Positions 19,480 through 30,825 of a DNA stretch of 64,000 nt are shown here, one piece after another. Made by a program: the position numbers and the translations under genes. This stretch comes from Lysobacter sp. S4-A87. GTDB lineage: Bacteria > Pseudomonadota > Gammaproteobacteria > Xanthomonadales > Xanthomonadaceae. Position 1 is the first letter of the stretch; each line of letters begins with the position of its first letter. Below the pieces are notes generated by a model that saw nothing but the letters and a program-made list of their open reading frames with translations, ran no database searches and was not told where the DNA came from. Location: the NCBI RefSeq assembly GCF_022637455.1, contig NZ_CP093341.1:2542001-2606000 (forward strand). Direction: 5' to 3'.

Positions 19480-19857
19480 ATGCCTCCGGTGTTGCGCAAT
19501 GACACGCCCGTGCCGAAAGGTGCGGGCGTTTCGTTTGCGCTGCTGCTCGCACTTGCCCTGACGCCTGCGGTTGCGTTCGCGCAGGTGCAGGCCACTGGCG
19601 ACTACCTCTCGCGCATGGACAGCGACGGCGACGGACGCATTGCCTTGCCCGAGTTCCAGGACTGGATGAGCTACGCCTTCACCCGCATGGACGTCGATGC
19701 CGACGGCGTGCTGACTCCGGCCGAACTGCCGGGCGGTCGTGGCAAGCCGGTCAGCCTGGCCGAGCATCGGCAGACGCTGGCGACCACTTTCGCCCGCCAG
19801 GACCGCAACAAGGACGGCTACCTGGACGCACGCGAGCTGGCGTCTCCGCCACAGTAA
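19480..19857 (+). CDS. Exported EF-hand calcium-binding protein
   Basis: This 125-aa protein has a signal peptide (cleavage near AFA-QV, residue 34) and three EF-hand loops: DSDGDGRIALPE (47-58), DVDADGVLTPAE (71-82) and DRNKDGYLDARE (108-119). All calcium-ligand positions look usable. The pairing of loops 1 and 2 is tight and loop 3 stands apart, as in periplasmic calmodulin-like proteins of xanthomonads. Start at ATG 19480 (a GTG at 19477 directly precedes it). Probably a calcium buffer or sensor in the periplasm; function is otherwise unknown. Confidence 0.75.
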   Translation: MPPVLRNDTPVPKGAGVSFALLLALALTPAVAFAQVQATGDYLSRMDSDGDGRIALPEFQDWMSYAFTRMDVDADGVLTPAELPGGRGKPVSLAEHRQTLATTFARQDRNKDGYLDARELASPPQ

Positions 19858-19984
19858 GCGGCCTCGACCTTCGCCCCCGCACGCCCAAGCGGCGAACCGT
19901 GCGTCCCCTGCGCCGAGCCGTTGCCGGCCCCCCACCCGCGCAGGCGTAGCATCTGGGTCCTGTACCGCCAGACCCGCTGCGCCC

Positions 19985-21070
19985 ATGGCCATCGCTGCAT
20001 CGCACCCGCTCGACCTGCCTCGCCAGCATCTGTTCTGGCTGCTCCACCTCAGTGGCTGGGCCGCCTATTTCTCGCTGGGCTACCTGTCCGCCATCGCCCA
20101 CGACAAGCCATCGGGCTACTGGATCGTGCCGTTGACCGCGGCCGCCACCGGCGCCGTTGCCACCCTGGGCCTTCGCTATCTGTTGCGCGCCTGTTGGGGC
20201 CTGCCGCCGCGGCGACTGCTGATCGTGATGGTGGTGCCGATCCTCGCCAGCTCGGCAGTGATGGACCTGACCACGCGCACGGTGCTGATCGAGTTCTGCG
20301 AAACCTGCGTCCCGGCCAACCGCGCGGCCTACGTCGCCTATGCCCTGAGCTACATCTACGTGGTGCTGGCCTGGGTTGGCCTGTACCTGGGCATCAAGTA
20401 CTACGGGCAGCTGCAGGACGAGACCCGACGCGCACTGGCGGCCCGCACGATGGCCCACCAGGCGCAGCTGAAGATGCTGCGCTACCAGCTCAACCCGCAC
20501 TTCCTGTTCAACACGCTCAACGCGATTTCGACGCTGATCCTCGACCGCGACAACGCCACCGCCAATCGCATGGTGCAGGGGTTGTCGGCGTTCCTGCGGC
20601 ATTCGCTCGACAACGATCCGATGCAGCGGGTGACGCTGCGCCAGGAGCTCGACGCGCTGACCCTGTACCTGGACATCGAGAAGATCCGCTTCGCCGAGCG
20701 CCTGCGCATCGAGACCGACATCGACGAGGACTGCTGGCGCGCGCTGCTGCCGAGCCTGCTGCTGCAGCCGCTGGTCGAGAACGCCATCAAGTACGCCGTC
20801 GCCAAGCAGATTGCCGGCGGCATGCTGCGGATCGAGGCCAGGCGCGAAGGCGCGCAACTGGTGCTGTGCGTGATCGACGACGGCCCCGGTTGTGATTGCC
20901 TGGAAGGCGGGCAGCTGCCGCCCGGCAAGGGCGTGGGCCTGCGCAACACGCGTGAGCGCCTGAGCGTGCTCTACGGCGATGCCAGCGGCTTCGGCGTGCG
21001 CAATCGCGAGCGCGGCATCGAAGTCACGCTGCGGTTGCCGTTCGAAACCTCCCAGACCATCGGAGAGTGA
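19985..21070 (+). CDS. LytS/AlgZ-type sensor histidine kinase
   Basis: The 361-aa protein has four predicted transmembrane helices in the first 145 residues, then a His_kinase domain with the phospho-acceptor H172 in RYQLNPHFLFNTLNAIS and an HATPase end (LLQPLVENAIKYAV, VIDDGPGCD, GVGLRNTRERL). This is the LytS/AlgZ/YehU class that pairs with LytTR response regulators. Its stop TGA (21068-21070) overlaps a GTG at the regulator start region, so the pair is translationally coupled. The signal is unknown; no periplasmic domain of note. Confidence 0.88.
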   Translation: MAIAASHPLDLPRQHLFWLLHLSGWAAYFSLGYLSAIAHDKPSGYWIVPLTAAATGAVATLGLRYLLRACWGLPPRRLLIVMVVPILASSAVMDLTTRTVLIEFCETCVPANRAAYVAYALSYIYVVLAWVGLYLGIKYYGQLQDETRRALAARTMAHQAQLKMLRYQLNPHFLFNTLNAISTLILDRDNATANRMVQGLSAFLRHSLDNDPMQRVTLRQELDALTLYLDIEKIRFAERLRIETDIDEDCWRALLPSLLLQPLVENAIKYAVAKQIAGGMLRIEARREGAQLVLCVIDDGPGCDCLEGGQLPPGKGVGLRNTRERLSVLYGDASGFGVRNRERGIEVTLRLPFETSQTIGE

Positions 21071-21072
21071 GC

Positions 21073-21972
21073 ATGGACCGGGCAAGGACGGGCCGCGGCC
21101 ACAACGGCACCGGCGACGGAAACGGAAACGGAAACGGAAACGGAAACCTTCGTGCAGGCGAGCCGATCACGAAGCTGCGCGCGATCGTTGTCGACGACGA
21201 GCCACTGGCGCGGCGCGGGCTGGAGATACGCCTGGCCGACCACGCCGACGTCGAGATCGTCGGTCAGTACGGTGATGGTGCCGCCGCCATCGAAGGACTG
21301 CGGCGGCACCGCCCCGACCTGATGTTCCTCGACGTGCAGATGCCGGGCATGGACGGTTTCGAGACCCTGCGCAGCATTCCCGCGGTGGAGATGCCGCTGG
21401 TGGTGTTCGTCACTGCCTACGACCACTACGCGATCCGCGCGTTCGAGGCCTCAGCCACTGACTACCTGCTCAAGCCGGTCGATGACACGCGCCTGCACCA
21501 GGCGCTGGCCAAGGTGAGGCAGGCGCACTCGCAACGCGAAGCCAGCGGCCACTGCGCGCACCTGCTGGGCCTGCTGAGCGAGCTCAGCGGACACCCGATG
21601 CTGGACCTCGACGAAGCCCTCAAGCCCGACGCGCTCGAACAATTGCGCCGCGAGGACAAGCTCGCCGTGCGCGATGGCGGGCGCACGGTCCGCGTCGATC
21701 TCAACAGCATCCGCTGGATCGACGCCGCCGGCGACTACATGTGCATCCATACCGACAACGAGACGCTGGTGTTGCGCGCGACGATGCGCGACCTGGAGAA
21801 GCAGCTCGATCCGCAGCGATTCCCGCGCATCCATCGATCGACGATAGTGAACGCGCGCCGCGTCGTCGAGATGCGTCCACACACCAACGGCGAAGGCTAC
21901 CTGCGGCTGGACTGCGGGCAGGAACTGAAGCTGTCGCGCAGCCACCGGGACAAGCTCGACCTGCTGCTGTAG
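21073..21972 (+). CDS. LytTR-family response regulator
   Basis: This 299-aa protein has a receiver domain (VVDDEPLARRG; phospho-acceptor Asp87 in MFLDVQMPGMDG; conserved Lys in LLKPVDD) and a C-terminal LytTR DNA-binding domain (RWIDAAGDYMCIHT, FPRIHRSTIVNARRV). ATG 21073 follows GGAGAG at a sensible distance; a GTG at 21067 overlapping the kinase stop is an alternative. The first 35 residues are an unusual low-complexity leader including a Gly-Asn repeat from a hexanucleotide tract. Its targets may include the RND pump genes downstream, but that is not shown. Confidence 0.88.
   Translation: MDRARTGRGHNGTGDGNGNGNGNGNLRAGEPITKLRAIVVDDEPLARRGLEIRLADHADVEIVGQYGDGAAAIEGLRRHRPDLMFLDVQMPGMDGFETLRSIPAVEMPLVVFVTAYDHYAIRAFEASATDYLLKPVDDTRLHQALAKVRQAHSQREASGHCAHLLGLLSELSGHPMLDLDEALKPDALEQLRREDKLAVRDGGRTVRVDLNSIRWIDAAGDYMCIHTDNETLVLRATMRDLEKQLDPQRFPRIHRSTIVNARRVVEMRPHTNGEGYLRLDCGQELKLSRSHRDKLDLLL
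21118..21147 (+). repeat. In-frame hexanucleotide repeat, GGAAAC x5
   Basis: Five perfect copies of GGAAAC encode five Gly-Asn pairs near residues 16-25 of the LytTR regulator. Because the unit is two codons, copy-number change would lengthen or shorten the N-terminal leader without a frameshift. Confidence 0.85.
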
Positions 21973-22213
21973 TGGCGGGCTGGGCAACGCTGAGAACAGG
22001 CGGAGGAACGCCCGGTTACGGCCGAGCCAGCTCCTGGCAGCGAGGCCGTGGCAAGAAGCGCGCCATTATTGTCGCTTCCGTTCCCCCTCAACGCTTCACC
22101 GCGCCCAACCCACCGTTCAACGCAAAGGCCGAGAACGCGTGACTTACGGGCCATCTGCGCGGTAAGCATCGCGGCGCATCGTGCGCACCGCACTCCCCCT
22201 GCGGACCAAGCCG

Positions 22214-25200
22214 ATGAAACTCACCGACGCCTCGCTACGAAACCCGGCCGCGGTCGCCGTGATCGTGGCCATGGTCTGTGCATTCGGGCTGATGAGCCTG
22301 TTCAAGCTGCCGCTGCAACTGTTCCCCGACATCGAGCGCCCGCAGATGTCGGTGCAGACCAGCTGGCGCGCGGCCTCGCCGCAGGAAATGGAATCGGAGA
22401 TCGTCGAGCCGATCGAAGCGGTGATGCAGGGCCTGCCCGGGCTGGAGGAGATCGAGTCCAACGTCAATGCCGGCAACAGCTTCATCAACCTGACCTTCGC
22501 CGTCGGCAACGACATGGATGCGATGCTGGTGGAAGTGCTGTCGCGCATGAACCGACTGCAGCCGCTGCCGCGCGACGCCACGCCGCCGGTGGTGCAGAGC
22601 GGCGCCGACAACGCCAACAACTCGCTCACCTACTTCTTCGTACAGAAGCTGCCGGGGACTCCCGGCGACATCCTCGACTTCCGGCAGATGATCGAGGACC
22701 GGATCGTGCCGAAGATCTCGGCGGTCGAAGGCGTGGCCGGTGTCGAGATCAACGGCGGTGCGCCGGAAGAGCTGACCATCAGCCTGAACCTGGAACGCGC
22801 CGCGGCGATGGGCATCCAGATTCCGGACGTTGCTGCCGTCGCCGCACGCGCCACCGATGTGTCCGGTGGCGTGGTCGAGGCCGGTCGCCGCGAGTACGTG
22901 CTGCGCTTCGCCGGCCGCTACTCGCCCGAGGCGATGGGAAATCTCATCCTGGCGTGGCGCGACGGCCGCCCTGTGCGCCTGGCCGATGTCGCCAAGGTCG
23001 AAGTGAAACGGCCCGAACAGCGCTTCTTCGCCTACCAGAACGGCAATCCGGCGATCGGCCTGCGCATCATCCGCGAGACCGGCGCCAACGTGCTCGACAC
23101 GCTCGACGAAGTGAAGCGCGTGGTGGCGGAGGTCCGCGAGAAGGACCTGAAGCCGCTCGGCCTCGACATCGCCCAGAGCTTCGACGCCTCGGTCTTCATC
23201 AATCGCGCGATCAGCCTGCTGTCGGGCAGCCTCGGCGCCGGCGTGCTGCTCGCCGTTGGCTGCCTGTGGTGGTTCCTGCGTGACGTGCGCGCCACCGCGC
23301 TGATCGCCTGCGCCATTCCGATCTCGCTGCTGGCCACGTTCATCGTGCTGCAGCTCACCGGCCGCAGCCTCAACGTGATCTCGCTGGCGGGCCTGGCATT
23401 CGCGGTCGGCATGGTCATGGATGCGGCCGTCGTGGTCGCCGAGAACATCGTGCGCCTGCGCGAGGAAGGCATGCCCGCGCGCCAGGCCGCGCTCGAGGGC
23501 ACCAGCCAGGTCGCCGTTGCGCTGGTGGCCTCCACCATCACGACCGTGGCGGTGTTCCTGCCGGTGATCTTCATGGAGGATGTCGAGGGACAACTGTTCG
23601 CCGACCTCGCGCTGACCATCTCGATTGCGGTCGCCATCTCGCTGGTCGTCGCCGTCACGGTGCTTCCGGCTGCAGCGGGCAGCTGGCTGCGCGAGCGCAA
23701 GGACACGCGTGAGCAGCACCGCACCTGGTCGCGCGTCAGCGACTGGGCCATGCGCGTCACCGCCGGGCGCCAGCGCCAGTGGATGTGGGTGGGTGGCCTG
23801 GTGCTTGTCCCCGCGCTGCTGGCCGCGCTGCTGATGCCGAAGATCGACTACCTGCCGCCGGTCAAGCGTGCCGCCGTGGACGCGATCTTCAACTTCCCGC
23901 CCGGCATGGGTCCGGAGCGGGTCAACCAGGAAATCGCGCCGTCCGTGCTCGAGCGCATGCGCCCGTACATGGATGGCGGGAAGAGCCCGCAACTGAGCAA
24001 CTGGTACCTGCTGCTGTGGCCGGGCGGCGGCACGATCGGTGCACGCGTGGTCGACCCCGACCAGATCGGCGAGCTCGAGCGCGTCGTCCGCGACGAAGTG
24101 GTGGTGGGCTTCCCCGACACCCGCGCGTTCGCCAGCGAGGGTGAACTGTTCGGCAGCTTCGGCGGTTCGGCGCGTGCGATCGCGATCCACCTGCAGCATG
24201 CCGATGGCGACGCACTGGCGCGCGCCGCCGAGGCCGGCCGCAAGCTGCTGTCCGAGCGCTTCCAGGGGGCCAACGTCCAGGCATGGCCCAGCGCCGATGC
24301 CGGCACGCCGGAACTGCGCATCAATCCCGATGACCGTCGCCTGGCCGAAGTCGGCTGGCGCCGCCCGGAACTCGGCACCGTCGTGCGCACGCTGGGCGAT
24401 GGCCAGTGGCTCGGCGAACACTTCGACGGCGACCGCCGGCTGGCGATCATCCTGCGCACCGATCGCGACAGCAGCATCTCGCGGCTGGGCGCAGCGCCAC
24501 TGGCGACGCCGCAGGGCGGCGTGCTCAGCCTGGCCGAGCTGGCGCAGGTCGATACCGTCCTCGCGCCGAACCAGCTGCGCCGCATCGATCGCCGCCGCAC
24601 GGTGACGCTCACCGTCGACCCGCCGGCAGCAATGTCGCTGGAGGAAGCCCTCGACATCGTCGATACCGACGTCGTCCCCGCACTGCGCAAGGACTTGCCG
24701 GCCGACGCCGAGATCCGAGTCTCCGGCAGTGCCGACCGCCTCGATGAAGTCGTGCGCAGCATGGGCATGAACTTCGCGATGGCGCTGGTGGTGTTGTTCA
24801 TGCTGATGGCGGCGATGTTCCGCTCGTTGCGAGACAGTGCCTTCGTCATGGCGACCTTGCCCATGGCCGTGCTCGGCGGCGTGCTCGGCCTGCGCGTGCT
24901 CGACCTCGTCGCCGGGCAGACCCTGGACCTGCTGTCGATGATCGGCTTCATCATGCTGCTGGGCATGGTGATCAACAACGCGATCCTGCTGGTCGCGCAG
25001 ACCCGCGATGCCCAGGCGGCGGGCGCCACGCTCGACGAAGCGCTGCACCAGGCCCTCGATCAGCGCCTGCGCCCGATCCTGATCGGCGCCCTCACCGGCG
25101 TGCTCGGTGCGCTGCCGATGGCCATCAACCCCGGTCCCGGCGCGGTGATCTATCGCGGGCTGGCGGCCGTGTCGGTCGGCGGCGTCGGTCTGAGCCTGGT

Positions 25201-25312
25201 TTTCCTCGTCGTGCTGATTCCCGCGCTGCTGCGACTGGCCGACTCGCGTCGTCAGACCGCGACGGCAGTCGATGGCATCGGCGCCGCGCCCGTTCCGCAG
25301 CCTTCCCCCTGA
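22214..25312 (+). CDS. RND efflux transporter (HAE/AcrB-like)
   Basis: The 1032-aa protein has the RND plan: an N-terminal transmembrane helix, a periplasmic loop, a helix bundle (about 335-535), a second loop, and a final helix block. In transmembrane helix 4 the proton-relay segment reads AVGMVMDAAVVVAENI with one Asp (D403) instead of the Asp pair of AcrB. Start ATG 22214 directly precedes MKLTDASLRNPAAVAV; an upstream ATG at 22181 is less likely. The pump exports drugs or other amphiphiles from the periplasm using proton flow. The adaptor gene follows after 26 bases; no outer-membrane factor is adjacent. Confidence 0.88.
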   Translation: MKLTDASLRNPAAVAVIVAMVCAFGLMSLFKLPLQLFPDIERPQMSVQTSWRAASPQEMESEIVEPIEAVMQGLPGLEEIESNVNAGNSFINLTFAVGNDMDAMLVEVLSRMNRLQPLPRDATPPVVQSGADNANNSLTYFFVQKLPGTPGDILDFRQMIEDRIVPKISAVEGVAGVEINGGAPEELTISLNLERAAAMGIQIPDVAAVAARATDVSGGVVEAGRREYVLRFAGRYSPEAMGNLILAWRDGRPVRLADVAKVEVKRPEQRFFAYQNGNPAIGLRIIRETGANVLDTLDEVKRVVAEVREKDLKPLGLDIAQSFDASVFINRAISLLSGSLGAGVLLAVGCLWWFLRDVRATALIACAIPISLLATFIVLQLTGRSLNVISLAGLAFAVGMVMDAAVVVAENIVRLREEGMPARQAALEGTSQVAVALVASTITTVAVFLPVIFMEDVEGQLFADLALTISIAVAISLVVAVTVLPAAAGSWLRERKDTREQHRTWSRVSDWAMRVTAGRQRQWMWVGGLVLVPALLAALLMPKIDYLPPVKRAAVDAIFNFPPGMGPERVNQEIAPSVLERMRPYMDGGKSPQLSNWYLLLWPGGGTIGARVVDPDQIGELERVVRDEVVVGFPDTRAFASEGELFGSFGGSARAIAIHLQHADGDALARAAEAGRKLLSERFQGANVQAWPSADAGTPELRINPDDRRLAEVGWRRPELGTVVRTLGDGQWLGEHFDGDRRLAIILRTDRDSSISRLGAAPLATPQGGVLSLAELAQVDTVLAPNQLRRIDRRRTVTLTVDPPAAMSLEEALDIVDTDVVPALRKDLPADAEIRVSGSADRLDEVVRSMGMNFAMALVVLFMLMAAMFRSLRDSAFVMATLPMAVLGGVLGLRVLDLVAGQTLDLLSMIGFIMLLGMVINNAILLVAQTRDAQAAGATLDEALHQALDQRLRPILIGALTGVLGALPMAINPGPGAVIYRGLAAVSVGGVGLSLVFLVVLIPALLRLADSRRQTATAVDGIGAAPVPQPSP

Positions 25313-25338
25313 ATGTCACTCCTCCCCCGGAGATCGCC

Positions 25339-26442
25339 ATGCGCACCTTGCACAAGCCCGAAAAAGTACTGATTGCCGCGGCGCTGGCTGCGGTCCTGAC
25401 CGTTCCGCTCATCGACCTGGATGCCGGCGCCAGCGCACCTCCCCCCGAGGCGCCGCCCGCGATCGTCAGCGTGGCCGCCGCGGTCAGTACCGAGCTGGCG
25501 CCGCGGCACTGGGCCCCCGGCAGCGTGATCAGCCGGCAGGACGCACACGTGGCCAGCGAGCAGGATGGGCGCGTGATCAAGGTCGCCGAAGTAGGGCAGA
25601 ACGTGCGCGAGGGCGATCCCATCGCCGTCCTCGACGACACCGCGCTGCGTCTGCGCGAGCGTGAGGCGCAGGCCGACCTGGCCCGCATCCAGGCGCAGCT
25701 CGGCATGGCGACCCGCCAGGAACAGCGCTACGCCCAGCTCGCCCAGCAGCAGAACATCGCCCGCGCCCAGCATGAACAGTTGCAGGCCGATCGCGACATG
25801 CTGATCCAGGAGCGCGCACGTGCCCAGGCCCTGCTCGAACAAACCCGCCACCAGCGCACGCAGATGCTGGTGCGCGCACCCTTCGACGGTGTCGTCGCCG
25901 AACGCGAGGTGGAGCTGGGCGAATTCGTGAATACCGGCGACGCCGTTGCCCGCGTCGTCGACACGGCCGAGCAGGAAGTGCGCGTCCGCGCGCCGGTCGA
26001 TCTTGCCCGGCACCTGGCGGTGGGCACGCCGGTGCAGGTGCGCGTGGGTGACAGCGAACGCGGGCATCCGGTGAGCGCGCTGGTCCCGGTCGGCGACGAA
26101 GCATCGCGGCAACTGGAGCTGCGCATCAAGATGGATGCGAGCGAGTTCCCGGTCGGCACCGCGGTCGAAGTCGGCATGCCGAGCGCGGCCAGGCGCGCCG
26201 TGGTGGCGGTGCCGCGCGACGCAGTGATCCTGCGTCGCGAAGGAGACTTCGTCCTGCGCGTTGGCGGCGACAACAAGGCCGAGCGGTTGCCGGTGAAGAC
26301 CGGCACCGAGGTCGGCGATCTCGTCGAGGTCAGCGGCAACGTCAAGGCAGGCGACCGCCTGATCGTGCGCGGCGGCGAGCGCGTCGAACCGGGTCAGGCG
26401 GTCACCATCCAGGACCTGTCGCGTGCGGTGTCGGTGCGCTGA
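25339..26442 (+). CDS. RND periplasmic adaptor (membrane fusion protein)
   Basis: This 367-aa protein has an N-terminal hydrophobic anchor (VLIAAALAAVLTVPLIDL), a split lipoyl/barrel-sandwich domain (HVASEQDGRVIKVAEVGQNVREGDPIAVLD and later VRAPFDGVVAEREVELGEFVNTGD), a coiled-coil hairpin between them (about 100-175), a beta barrel and a membrane-proximal domain. It links the RND pump to an outer-membrane channel. In most operons the adaptor precedes the pump; here it follows it. No Cys lipobox is present. Confidence 0.88.
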   Translation: MRTLHKPEKVLIAAALAAVLTVPLIDLDAGASAPPPEAPPAIVSVAAAVSTELAPRHWAPGSVISRQDAHVASEQDGRVIKVAEVGQNVREGDPIAVLDDTALRLREREAQADLARIQAQLGMATRQEQRYAQLAQQQNIARAQHEQLQADRDMLIQERARAQALLEQTRHQRTQMLVRAPFDGVVAEREVELGEFVNTGDAVARVVDTAEQEVRVRAPVDLARHLAVGTPVQVRVGDSERGHPVSALVPVGDEASRQLELRIKMDASEFPVGTAVEVGMPSAARRAVVAVPRDAVILRREGDFVLRVGGDNKAERLPVKTGTEVGDLVEVSGNVKAGDRLIVRGGERVEPGQAVTIQDLSRAVSVR

Positions 26443-26466
26443 CCGTGTCGACATGAAACCTCGTGG

Positions 26467-26540
26467 CCCGGGTAAGCGCAGCGCACCCGGGGCCAGCCCG
26501 CGGACCAGGCGTCCTCCCGGGTGCGCTGCGCTTACCCGGG
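26467..26540. repeat. Paired inverted REP copies (CCCGGGTAAGCG family)
   Basis: Two 25-base copies in opposite orientation (26467-26491 and 26516-26540) are perfect reverse complements, separated by 24 bases. The second copy ends CCCGGGCTACGG, the reverse of the GTAGCCCGGG head seen in the other copies at 35212, 35281, 35326, 50013 and 50091. The pair lies between the adaptor gene and tex and could fold into a long hairpin. Confidence 0.8.
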
Positions 26541-26668
26541 CTACGGATGAACAGGGTCGGCAGGGGTGAACGCACTCCAGCGCGGTGCTGTCAACGGGTT
26601 ACGCCCCAGCGCCTGCATTGCGACAATCGCCTTCTCCCCGGATCTCCGGGTTTTCACGATTGGATGCA

Positions 26669-29038
<2,370 letters not shown>

Positions 29039-29063
29039 AGCACCCGTCGTCCTCGTCCCGTCA

Positions 29064-29081
29064 TTCCCGCGTAGGCGGGAA
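29064..29081. repeat. Short dispersed palindrome (ATTCCCGC variant)
   Basis: TTCCCGC (29064-29070) pairs with GCGGGAA (29075-29081) around GTAG. It is a variant of the GTCATCCCC family found elsewhere in this window and lies just after tex. Confidence 0.5.
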
Positions 29082-29092
29082 CCGGACAAACA

Positions 29093-29119
29093 ACAACGCC
29101 GGCCCAGGGCCGGCGTTGT
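29093..29119. terminator. Bidirectional hairpin terminator between tex and MFS gene
   Basis: A 12-bp perfect stem (29093-29104 with 29108-29119) closes on CAG. It lies between two convergent genes. On the minus strand the stem is followed by GTTTGT; on the plus strand by CGTTACC, so the T-tract is modest either way. Confidence 0.65.
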
Positions 29120-29149
29120 CGTTACCGCACTACGACGAGAGGGACAGCG

Positions 29150-30811
29150 TTACTGCGTGATATCCACGTCCTTCGTCTCGCGCAGGAACAGCGAGCCGAT
29201 CACGAAGGTCATCAGTGCGATCACGATCGGATACCACAGGCCGTAGTACATGTTGCCGGTGGCAGCGACCAGGGCGAAGGCGATCGTCGGCAGGAAGCCG
29301 CCGAACCAGCCATTGCCGATGTGGTACGGCAGCGACATCGAGGTGTAGCGGATGCGGGTCGGGAACAGCTCGACCAGCCATGCTGCGATCGGGCCGTACA
29401 CCATGGTCACGTAGATCACCAGGATGGTCAGCACCACCAGCACCATCGGCTTGTTGATGCGCGCATCGTCGGCCTTCTCGGGATAGTTGCCGGCCTTCAG
29501 TGCGGCCTTCAGCTCACCGGTGAAGGCATCGCCCTTGGCCTTGCCGTCTTCCTTGCTCAGGCCCGCGCCTTCATAGCCAGCCACTTCGGTCGCACCGATG
29601 GTGACCTTGGCCACGCTGCCGGCCGGGGCTGCCTCGATCGTGTACGGCACGCCCGCCTTGGCCAGCGCCGCGGTGGCGATATCGCACGAGTTGGAGAAGA
29701 CCTTCTTGCCGACCGGGTCGAACTGGAACGAGCAGGTGTCCGGATCGGCGTGAACCACGGCCGGGGCATTGGTGCTGGCTTCGGCAATGGCCGGATTGGC
29801 GTAGTGGGTCAGCGCCTTGAACAGCGGGAAGTAGGTCAGCGCGGCGATCAGGCAGCCGGCCATGATGATCTTCTTGCGACCGATCTTGTCCGACAGCCAG
29901 CCGAAGAACACGAAGAACGGCGTGCCGATGGCAAGCGCGGCAGCGATCAGCAGCCAGGTGGTGGTGGCGTCGACCTTGAGCGACTGCGTCAGGAAGTACA
30001 TCGCGTAGAACTGGCCGGCGTACCAGACCACCGCCTGGCCGGCGGTGCCGCCCAGCAGCGCCAGCAGCACGATGCGACCGTTCTTGGTGAAGAAGCTCTC
30101 GGTGATCGGCGCCTTGGAGGTCTTGCCCTCGGCCTTCATCTGCTGGAACAGCGGCGACTCGTTGAGCTGCATGCGGATCCACACCGACACGCCGAGCAGG
30201 ATGATCGACAGCAGGAACGGAATGCGCCAGCCCCAGGCCTCGAACGCCTCGGTGCCCAGGTAGGTGCGCACGCCCAGGATCACCAGCAGCGACAGGAACA
30301 GGCCGATCGTGGCCGTGGTCTGGATGAAGCTGGTGTACAGGCCACGCTTGCCGTGCGGGGCGTGCTCGGCGACGTAGGTCGCCGCGCCGCCGTACTCGCC
30401 GCCCAGTGCCAGGCCCTGCAGCAACCGCAACAGGATCAGGATGGCCGGTGCGGCAAAACCAATGCTGGCGTAGTTGGGCAGGATGCCGACCAGGAACGTC
30501 GATATGCCCATGATCACGATCGTGACCAGGAACGTGTACTTGCGGCCGATCATGTCGCCGATGCGACCGAAGATGATCGCGCCGAACGGGCGCACGGCGA
30601 AGCCGGCGGCGAAGGCGAGCAGGGCGAAGATGAAGGCGCTCGTTTCATTGAGGCCCGAGAAGAACTGCTTGGCGATGATCGCCGCGAGCGAGCCGTACAG
30701 GTAGAAGTCGTACCACTCGAACACGGTGCCGAGGCTGGAGGCGAAGATGACCTTCTTGTGCCCCTGTGTCAGCGCGGCGGGTTTGCCGGAGTTTGCGGTG
30801 ATGGTGGACAT
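29150..30811 (-). CDS. MHS-family MFS symporter with large periplasmic insertion
   Basis: This 553-aa transporter has twelve predicted helices with MHS/ProP-like signatures (FEWYDFYLYG at 31-40, RPFGAIIFGRIGDMIGRK at 74-91, LLQGLALGGEYGGA at 130-143). Between helices 9 and 10 lies an extra segment of about 117 residues (338-454) containing Cys360 and Cys376 and beta-rich sequence, predicted on the periplasmic side. Family members carry organic acids, osmolytes or aromatic acids with protons. The gene is 14 bases downstream of the DcaP porin gene, suggesting a coupled route across both membranes for one substrate, possibly a carboxylate. Confidence 0.88.
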   Translation of the reverse strand: MSTITANSGKPAALTQGHKKVIFASSLGTVFEWYDFYLYGSLAAIIAKQFFSGLNETSAFIFALLAFAAGFAVRPFGAIIFGRIGDMIGRKYTFLVTIVIMGISTFLVGILPNYASIGFAAPAILILLRLLQGLALGGEYGGAATYVAEHAPHGKRGLYTSFIQTTATIGLFLSLLVILGVRTYLGTEAFEAWGWRIPFLLSIILLGVSVWIRMQLNESPLFQQMKAEGKTSKAPITESFFTKNGRIVLLALLGGTAGQAVVWYAGQFYAMYFLTQSLKVDATTTWLLIAAALAIGTPFFVFFGWLSDKIGRKKIIMAGCLIAALTYFPLFKALTHYANPAIAEASTNAPAVVHADPDTCSFQFDPVGKKVFSNSCDIATAALAKAGVPYTIEAAPAGSVAKVTIGATEVAGYEGAGLSKEDGKAKGDAFTGELKAALKAGNYPEKADDARINKPMVLVVLTILVIYVTMVYGPIAAWLVELFPTRIRYTSMSLPYHIGNGWFGGFLPTIAFALVAATGNMYYGLWYPIVIALMTFVIGSLFLRETKDVDITQ

Positions 30812-30825
30812 TTGTTCGTCGCCCC

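Noticed and set aside
22235-25048. Long minus-strand open frame opposite the RND pump
   Set aside because: Shadow of the pump gene; no domain, His/Gln/Asp-rich composition.
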